DNA from: Acheta domesticus
Taxonomy: Eukaryota; Arthropoda; Insecta; Orthoptera; Gryllidae
Assembly: GCA_031308135.1 (NCBI GenBank)
Contig: JAHLJT010000631.1
Span: 213,934,065-213,998,064 of the forward strand
Direction of reading: 5' to 3'
DNA length: 64,000 nt
Positions within the stretch are counted from its first letter, which is position 1. Every line of letters starts with the position of its first letter. Below, piece after piece: positions 57,445 through 64,000 of the stretch. The translations under genes and the position numbers were made by a program. A model generated the notes under the pieces. It saw only the letters and a list, made by a program, of their open reading frames with translations. It was not told the DNA's origin and searched no databases.

Positions 57445-58210
57445 GTCTAGAAATCGACGGAACCCACTAAACTGCCTTTCCAGTATCACGTTCGATGGAC
57501 ACATTCAACAAGTTACCACATAAAAAATTAGCATTGAGAAAAAAGCGTTGAAACCATGCTGCACTGGAATATATTGGGAAACTGCAATATATAGGAAGAT
57601 CGAAAAAGGAAATATAGAACAGAAGGAAATAAAAATTACATTTATTACAACATTTCTCCATAAAAAAATCGTGTATTATTTGGCAAATATGAGTTAAAAT
57701 AACCATATGAAAGCTCTGAACAATGTGTATAAGTTAAATAAACGTCTAAAACAATGAATGTGGAAATCATATTAAGTGTACATTCAATAGAAAAGTGTTT
57801 GTACTCATTCTAGATGTCCCAGTGAAGGACAGGTGTGAGATTCGCCGAGGAGGGAATTCAATTTATTTTCAATATGTTTTATTTAATAAACGGTGCCAAG
57901 AAGCCCACTTTCAACGTCATAAACGGCACTCTTTGTAAATGAATACGGAGTCACGTTCATTCACACAAGGAAAAGTTGCGACGACGTAAGGGAAATGACA
58001 CAAGAGATACATGTAGAAAGGAAAGATGAGGTATTTCTACGGTGGCAGCGCGCGTCCCGTAGGAAGTCAACATCAACGGTCGTTGCGCCCGAGCAGTCGC
58101 CAGCGCTCCGCCAGAGGCAACCGGTTGCAGAAAGCGCTCCAGCGTCCATTGTGGTGGGCAGCCAGAGGCTTGCTGGCTGTCATTTTCCCACCAAATGGGG
58201 AGCTCAAGTA
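57445..58210. other. non-coding stretch
   Basis: AT-rich, then GC-moderate from about 58030. A 105-codon plus-strand frame (57995-58312) overlaps a SINE-head fragment and is not supported as a gene. Confidence 0.4.
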
Positions 58211-58214
58211 GCTA

Positions 58215-58320
58215 GGGCCGAAAATTCGCTATCGTTGGGGCTCGGGTCCCACGACCTCCCGGTCAACGACGTTCCGGAGGCCACGATGTTGTTGCTGAGC
58301 TGTCGCAGCTGATTCAAGAC
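58215..58320 (-). mobile_element. SINE head fragment, copy F
   Basis: The minus strand reads CAGCTCAGCAACAACATCGT, then TCGTTGACCGGGAGGTCGTG, a decayed B box GGGACCCGAGCCCC and GAATTTTCGGCCCTAGC. It follows the tRNA-like head of copies B and E. Downstream of about 58215 it no longer matches the body, so this is either a fragment or a different SINE with the same head. Confidence 0.5.
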
Positions 58321-58329
58321 ATGCTCAGA

Positions 58330-60045
58330 ATTTCAGATGTTGCAAAAGGAATATAAATTTTAAATACGAGTTTTGGGGCATAAGTCATAGCAACTATTTT
58401 AGTGATAATAAAAGCACGGGTGAAAATGTGAAATATCTACATGAAAGAGCAAGATATGAACCATGTGTACAGACATTTTGCAACATACCAAAATTGTGTT
58501 TCTAATATGTGTTAAGGTATTTAGTATGTTAGTATTGGTTTGATGTTCCAAAGCATTTTACTACATACAAGTTCACATTTGAAAAGTATTACATGCCTAT
58601 TTTAAAGTCCAGATTAGGCATTTGCTCCATTACTGCACATGCCACATCGGTCCGGACACTCACGTGCGTTGCATGTTGGTTGGTAGGCGTCCTTCCAAGA
58701 GCTTCCGCCAATTCTCTGTGACATTCTTAGTCATTTCTTCCATGGAGTACGGGTATCTTGGCGTAAGCGCTGATCGGAATGGGTTACACTTATCTGACAC
58801 GGTGGCAGTCAGACAACTGGTTTCACATTGCTTTTTGTGGTAATAGAGACACTCACAGAGACATCGGTTGTTGTGAACAGTCATTAGTACAGCACTTCTT
58901 TCACGTGACGACTAAAATTGTGTGATCCGATAGCAGTTCGTTTAGAAATAAAATGTTGCTATGACTTCTGTCCCAACCCTCGTGTAACATTCAAAGATAT
59001 AATATTGCAAGTACAAATTTGAATAAAATAAATTGAGGTAATATTGAGCAAAAGATTCTAGAAGGACCGTTTTGTTGCCTAGCCGAAAGAAAAATTGAAT
59101 GGAAAGACAAAGAAACATGTAACTAATATTTTATGTAAATGGTGATTAAGTTAAGATACTAATCATTCATTAGAGTCCTTTAAGTGTATGATTGTCAACC
59201 GCGTATCCTTGCCACTAGTCAAGACTGCAGAGTTGAGCACGTCACGTCGGCTGAGAAGAAGGTGTGAGGTCGAAGTTGTAGTAACTTCCGTGTTTCTGTG
59301 GTTTTCCCATTCAAGACTCATGATGGACAAGTATGCGGCTCACTCACCGGTATCCTTTCAGGCTGGGCGATGCAGGGTAGGGTGTGAGTGGGTAAAAATA
59401 CTCTGAGGCATTAGCCGGCAAACAAAACGGTTTTTTTTTCGCCCAGTATTCTAAAAAAAAACAAACAACAAAACTGTAATATTGAAGATATGGCGGGAAG
59501 TTACGACTGATTTACCAGACTAGCCGAGACGTAACAACAATTATTATTCAATAAAAGCCTACTTGGAAGTAAATCCAAATGATGCATAATGAAAATCATT
59601 GGCAAGCTCTTCATTGTTTATAATAACATTAACGTTAATGATAACAATATTAATAATAATAGTTATTTATAAAACACTAATAAACAGAAAACTAATAATT
59701 ATTGAAAATATTACATGGAAATAATACAAATATTTGTATCCCATGAAATGAAAGGTTTGGCGATTATTCTCTTCTAATCGTGAGTTTTGATGAAGATGAA
59801 TGAAACGAGAAAGAATTACTGGCCAAGGACATCATATGTGCTTTATTCTAAAATAACCGCATTCCCTCATCCCGAAATGACTGCTGACATAGAGTCGCTG
59901 CAAGAAATTCCAAAGGTATTTCCTGTAGTTACCAAATTGCAGAAACAAGAGCAGGTGCTCCTCGTCATGGGCTGCGAGAAAAAAGTAAAGATTCTGTGTA
60001 TCCCACGCTCTTCAAATACCTGCAGTTCAATTCAATTCCGCAAAA
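58330..60045. other. AT-rich non-coding stretch
   Basis: No convincing gene. A GC-moderate patch at about 59190-59410 with an open 72-codon frame is not recognised. Confidence 0.45.
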
Positions 60046-60049
60046 ACCT

Positions 60050-60960
60050 TTTCAACAGGACGTCCTAACGTTCGGAGAACGAAAGAAGCGCGGAGTCTGC
60101 GGGAAGCACCCTGTATCCTCGGGGAAGATAATAGCTTGGCGGATAGGCCTGATGAGAGGGGGGGACGAGCACGCTGGGAAGAACAAGCGAAGTGCGCGGC
60201 TCGTCTCCATACCCCGGAGTGGTCGCCTAATCCCCGTGCGGCTTACGGCGGAGTTGGCGCCTTCGCATTCGCCTTCGGCAGGGACGACGGCAGGGGCGGC
60301 GGCGGGGGCGGCGGTGGAAGGGGCGGGGGCGGCGGTGGAAGGGGCGGGGACGGCGGTGAAAGGGGCGGGGGCGGCGGTGGAAGGGGCGGGGGCGGCGGTG
60401 GAAGGAGCGGGGGCGGTGGTGGAAGGGGCGGGGGCGGCGGTGGAAGGGGCGGGGGCGGCGGTGGGAGGGGCGGGGGCGGCGTTGGAAGGGGCGGGGGGCG
60501 GCGTAGGAAGGGGCGGGGGCGGCGTTGGAAGGGGCGGGGGCGGTGGTGGAAGGAGCGGGGGCGGTGGTGGAAGGGGCGGGGCGGCGGTGGAAGGGGCGGG
60601 GGCGGCGGTGGAAGGGGTGGGGGCGGCGGTGGAAGGGGCGGGTTGGCGGTGGAAGGGGCGGGGGCGGCGTTGGAAGGGACGGTGGCGGCGGTGGAAGGGG
60701 CGGGGGCGGCGGTGGAAGGGGCGGGGGTGGCGGTGGCGACGGCGGGGGGCGGCGGCAGGGGCGGCGGCGGGGGCGGCGTAGGCGGCGGTGGAAGAGGCAG
60801 GGGCGTCAGCCGCGAACAAACTAGCCACGAAGGCGCCGCCTCGCGGGGAAGAAGCCTTTCTGCGCGTCGAGGGTCATTGTGAGCGCGCGCTCTCCGGAGG
60901 ATCGCGCCGACCTGTTCGAACACCTCTCGGGCAACGGCGCGCTTTCCGCGATAGACATCT
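60050..60960. promoter_or_regulatory. CpG-rich block containing a G-rich minisatellite
   Basis: Flanks (60050-60290 and 60800-60960) are non-repetitive CpG-rich DNA. The middle is the 21-bp array listed separately. Overlapping frames of 226-261 codons exist on both strands, all Gly/Arg/Ala- or Pro-rich repeat products. Confidence 0.45.
60290..60800. repeat. 21-bp G-rich minisatellite
   Basis: About 20 units of GGAAGGGGCGGGGGCGGCGG followed by T, with variants (one or two bases lost or gained near 60490 and 60585). The period is a multiple of three, so all three frames stay open for long stretches. The plus strand is G-rich with repeated G4/G5 tracts, which predicts G-quadruplexes. Confidence 0.85.
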
Positions 60961-60964
60961 CAAG

Positions 60965-61865
60965 AGAGACAAAACGCTCTTCCTCGATGAAGAGCGAAGG
61001 AAACGAAAACGAACGAGAAAAAGAAGCGAAAAGGATGTTGGAAAGGACGGAGGAGGATGGGGAGAGCGGAGCAAATGAGGAAAGTGATTTAAGACGGAAA
61101 AGGAAGGGAAGAAAAGAGAAGAACGAGTAACATCAAAAAATAATTGAGGAAATGTAAAAAAGAAATATAGAGAAAGGGAGATGAGAAGAGTGCCCAAAGG
61201 AAAAGGTACATACGTACAACGAGAAAGGCAGAATTTTGTAACGTATAATGAAAAAAATTAGAATAAAAACCAGAATAATGTAGCAACAGAAAACTGGCTG
61301 ACTAGACTTTAGTCGTTGCCTATTAGTGCTGTTAACTAGTACGAATACATATGTTTTATACAAATATTACATGTGCAAATGCAATGTTATATTTATTCCA
61401 CAATGACAGGACGAAATTTAAGTCTATAAAACGGAATAGCCGTGACCATAACAATAAGACAAATATTTTTAATCGTAAATCCAGCTCTTTCCCTCAAGCT
61501 CTAATTCCGTTTTTTAAATAAAGGGAATGCCATTAACAAATTGGTTTCTTAAAATGAAAATATTTGTAAAAGAATTTTCTTCTAGGTTAATCAAGCATTA
61601 CATACTAAAAAGGTGGTTGAAAACAATTCTTTACCGATTAACAGAAATGAAAATTTAAAACTCCTCAGAAAATATGTTTTTTTGTTTAAAATTAGTTTCT
61701 AAAGAAGATTAGGGGGTAAATAGACGACGAGTACCTAGAGGGATGAACATATTAGTATTGTAAGAACTACCTGAATAGAACAAGCTTATTTTTCGTATTA
61801 AATTCATAGTGGCAAGATTTTGTATAGCAAGGAAATCTTAATTACTGAAGTCAGTTAAGATTTAG
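60965..61865. other. purine-rich then AT-rich non-coding stretch
   Basis: A/G-rich to about 61230 (GAAGAGCGAAGGAAACG-like), then AT-rich. No gene recognised. Confidence 0.45.
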
Positions 61866-61870
61866 CAATA

Positions 61871-62339
61871 GAGTAGAACCCCGGTATTCCGAACTAATTG
61901 GGAGTTTGATCTGTTCGGTAATCCGAAAAATGTACCGTACATATACAAATATATCTATAGGATTACCAGACACAATGCACGGTAGCGAGCGATATGAGAA
62001 TTTGGCAACATGGAGAAGCGATCACATCATCTCATCGCATCATCAAGCAGATCCAATTTCTTAAGACAAAAGAAGATTACCGATTTTGCAAGTTCCTCTC
62101 AGTGAAAATGACTGCTACATGAGCATGTGATATGCACTGTAGTTACCAGTGAAATAAACGTTTCATTTCCACTTGTGTTTCAATAATTAGTTGATCAATT
62201 CTACAGTAATTATAAAATCCTATCTTTACACTACAAATATGCATTTTATTTATTTTGATTATTTTTCCTCTGACCCGAATTTGGTTTGGATTACCCAAAA
62301 TTTCGAATTTGCGGGGTTTGGATAAGCAGAATTCTACTG
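61871..62339. mobile_element. pogo/Tigger-like MITE
   Basis: Left end GAGTAGAACCCCGGTATTCC and right end GGGTTTGGATAAGCAGAATT followed by CTACTG are imperfect inverted repeats (AGTAGAA...TTCTACT; CCGGTATTCCGAAC against GTTTGGATAAGC). It is flanked by TA on both sides (61869-61870 and 62340-62341). CAGTAGAA-type ends with TA duplication are typical of the pogo/Tigger branch of Tc1/mariner. At 469 bp with no transposase, it is a non-autonomous derivative. Confidence 0.75.
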
Positions 62340-62344
62340 TATAA

Positions 62345-62755
62345 GGTAACGACGTGTAACATTGCCATGGGTCAACCATTGCCACAACTTCAAAAAAAAT
62401 TAAGTAGCACAGTCTGTATCATAAATTTGTTTGTTGGCTGAGTTCCCATAGTTAGCTACCTTTCATAGAAACATTATACATAATCGTTTGTTGCATTGGG
62501 TTGCAGTTGTGACCTAAAATGTCCGTAAATATTGTAACGATACCGAATTAATTCCAACTGCGAATAAAATAATATTTTCACGAAGCACGACAAAGGACCC
62601 GTGGTGGCCCCGAGATTCTGTCCGAACTCCCGCTTGCCACCCCCCCCATTAGACACGCGGAGATGTCCGTGATGCTAGGGGCTGCGCGCGCGCGCGCGCC
62701 CGCGCCCGCGCCTGTCCCTCACGGTGCTTTCCCGTGCCCCCCCCTCGCCCACCTA
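62345..62755. other. non-coding stretch with (GC)n run
   Basis: AT-rich, then a GC-rich tract at about 62590-62755 with a C8 run and GCGCGCGCGCGCGCGCCCGC (about 62682-62701). No gene. Confidence 0.5.
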
Positions 62756-62757
62756 AC

Positions 62758-62779
62758 GATAGATAGATAGATAGATAGG
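62758..62779. repeat. (GATA)n tail
   Basis: Five GATA units (TATC on the minus strand) at the 3' terminus of the retrotransposon. Confidence 0.85.
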
Positions 62780-63377
62780 GTTTATTCTACAATTGGGCTG
62801 ATGTTGCCCGGTGGCAGAATACAGAAAAACAAAAGTACATTAAAAGTACAAAACACAATTAACTATAAAAACAATATATAAAAAATCAATATAAAAATCA
62901 AACGATCATGCAACTGCATTTACATGCCTTTACATATACAACAAATGAAACTACATATATACTAACATTTAAGTAATAAACTTACTTACATATAACACCA
63001 ACATTCATACATACAAACATACACGCTTACATACATATCATACAAAGACAAAGAACACTCGCATACACACCAACCTACAAGTATTCACTCACAATCATAT
63101 TCAGACAAATATGGATAATCACTTTTACCTACAACATAATAATATACAATACTTATAATAATTTTTACATTTCTAACACGTAAAACACTCGTTAACATCA
63201 ATCAATAAATACGAACTTTTGTCAGAATAGCCTATAAAAGACGCTTAAGATTAGCGAACTAAACTACGAAATGAAATCACTTCACTGCACTTCACTTCAC
63301 GTCACTGCACCTCGTAACACTTTACCTAAATACTAATAGCTCAATACTTTTTAGTTTACTACCCATAATCGCACCTT

Positions 63378-63408
63378 TCACTTCACTTCACTTCACTTCA
63401 CTTCACTG
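63378..63408. repeat. (ACTTC)n microsatellite
   Basis: Five to six ACTTC units in the 3' UTR of the retrotransposon. A looser run of the same motif lies at about 63275-63300. Confidence 0.8.
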
Positions 63409-63434
63409 CACTTTTCACCCTATTGATTAATTTC

Positions 63435-64000
63435 CTATACTTTTTTTCTAAAACCACGCGCTGAGCAAGGAAAGGGCTCAAAAACTGTCGCAGGCAAATC
63501 GTTCCAATCTACGATTGTTCTGTTTACAAAGGAGAATTTGCCTACGTCCGTTCTTTGAATTCTAGTTCTAATTTTATATTTATGATCAAATCTATTAAAA
63601 TAATCCGGTTTATCTAGCCTTCCCCGTATTTCCTGCCATGCAGGGCCACCAGTGTAAGATTTATACATTACGCAAAGTCGAGCCCTTTTTCTCCGATGTT
63701 CTAACGATTCCCAACGTGCAGGTATGTTCTTCCGAAAAGTGTATTTTGCCGCTCTGTTTTGTATCCTCTCTAAGCTCTTCTTAAGTCCTATTCTGTACTG
63801 ATCCCAACAACTAGCTCCATATTCCATTACTGGCCTAACAAGCGAGGTATACGCGATTTCTTTTGCTTTCGTATTGCATTTTTTAAGATTTCTCATGACG
63901 AAATGCAAAGACCTCCAAGCTTTACCCACTACGTAGTTAGTTTGTTTCTCCCATCCCAACTTGCTATCCAGGAGGATGCCAAGGTATTTACAGTTTGAGA
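63435..64000 (-). CDS. reverse transcriptase C-terminal region, non-LTR retrotransposon ORF2 (5' partial)
   Basis: An intact minus-strand frame of 188 codons, open to the window edge and ending in TAG at 63435-63437. The first residues, NCKYLGILLDSKLGWEKQ, are the thumb region of LINE reverse transcriptases. YTSLVRPVMEYGASCWDQ follows, then LERIQNRAAKYTF, RRKRARLCVMYKSYTG, FSFVNRTIVDWNDLP and FRKKV, the C-terminal tail usual for insect LINE ORF2 proteins. The catalytic palm (YADD) and the endonuclease domain lie outside the window. No stops or frameshifts are seen in this part, so the copy is fairly young. The enzyme primes cDNA synthesis at a nicked target. Such elements supply the machinery used by SINEs. 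Confidence 0.88.
   Translation of the reverse strand, partial: SNCKYLGILLDSKLGWEKQTNYVVGKAWRSLHFVMRNLKKCNTKAKEIAYTSLVRPVMEYGASCWDQYRIGLKKSLERIQNRAAKYTFRKNIPARWESLEHRRKRARLCVMYKSYTGGPAWQEIRGRLDKPDYFNRFDHKYKIRTRIQRTDVGKFSFVNRTIVDWNDLPATVFEPFPCSARGFRKKV

Larger units (their letters stand above)
62758..64000 (-). mobile_element. non-LTR retrotransposon 3' end (runs off window)
   Basis: Minus-strand element. It contains the C-terminal coding part (63435-64000, cut by the window edge), a 3' UTR of about 650 bp rich in ACATAC/CACTTC repeats, and a terminal GTAGAATAAACCC followed by a (TATC)n tail (62758-62779). A microsatellite tail instead of poly(A) occurs in several LINE clades (CR1-like and others). 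The clade is not resolved. It is probably 5'-complete or truncated beyond the window; that cannot be seen. Confidence 0.8.

Noticed and set aside
57995..58312. 105-codon plus-strand frame
   Set aside because: It overlaps a SINE-head fragment in antisense and has no recognised domain or splice signals.
60052..60923. Overlapping open frames of 226-261 codons on both strands
   Set aside because: All are products of a 21-bp repeat whose length is a multiple of three. Gly/Arg/Ala or Pro content only.
1..64000. Bacterial-type systems (CRISPR, toxin-antitoxin, phage defence) and viral genes
   Set aside because: No repeats with regular spacers, operon-like gene packing or recognisable viral proteins. 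All features fit an insect nuclear genome.

Overview
The window looks like nuclear DNA from a large-genome insect. A cockroach or termite (Blattodea) is my best guess. It rests on the style of the repeats: a non-LTR retrotransposon whose RT C-terminus is of a type common in that group, a decayed ORF1 'gag' with a CCHC knuckle, tRNA-derived SINEs, and several small terminal-inverted-repeat (TIR) DNA elements. It also rests on the extremely low density of coding sequence. There is no bacterial-style gene, operon, rRNA or CRISPR array. Most long open frames here are by-products of GC-rich simple repeats.

Layout: 1-6.3 kb alternates AT-rich sequence with CpG-rich islands (0.66-0.9, 1.9-2.05, 2.87-3.3, 5.2-6.3 kb) and a degenerate CT-rich tandem array (0.9-1.9 kb). 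7.5-9.4 kb holds dispersed repeats and a diverged tandem array of about 298 bp period. 16.1-18.5 kb is a 2.4-kb DNA transposon with an 8-bp target-site duplication, carrying a tRNA-derived SINE inside it. It is followed at 18.6-19.1 kb by a long SINE with a 13-bp target duplication. At 22.65-22.83 kb on the minus strand is a plausible first coding exon with an ATG, a consensus splice donor and a recombinase-like N-terminal sequence. 28-32.7 kb is a run of CpG islands and G-rich minisatellites. 35.5-36.9 kb is a decayed retrotransposon ORF1. 40.6-42.5 and 45.7-46.6 kb are CpG-rich islands with C-rich minisatellites. The 50.7-51.04 kb minus strand holds the best unexplained coding candidate, a terminal exon with polyalanine and an acidic tail. 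53.4-57.4 kb mixes CpG islands, two SINE copies and two small DNA elements. 60.05-60.9 kb is a 21-bp G-rich minisatellite. 61.87-62.34 kb is a pogo/Tigger-like MITE, and 62.76-64 kb is the 3' end of a non-LTR retrotransposon that runs off the window.

The genes do not form a pathway. The window reads as an intergenic or intronic neighbourhood rich in CpG islands, several with homeodomain-type TAATTA/TGATTAAT sites. That would fit the surroundings of a developmental regulator, but I could not name such a gene. All family assignments were made by eye, without database searches.
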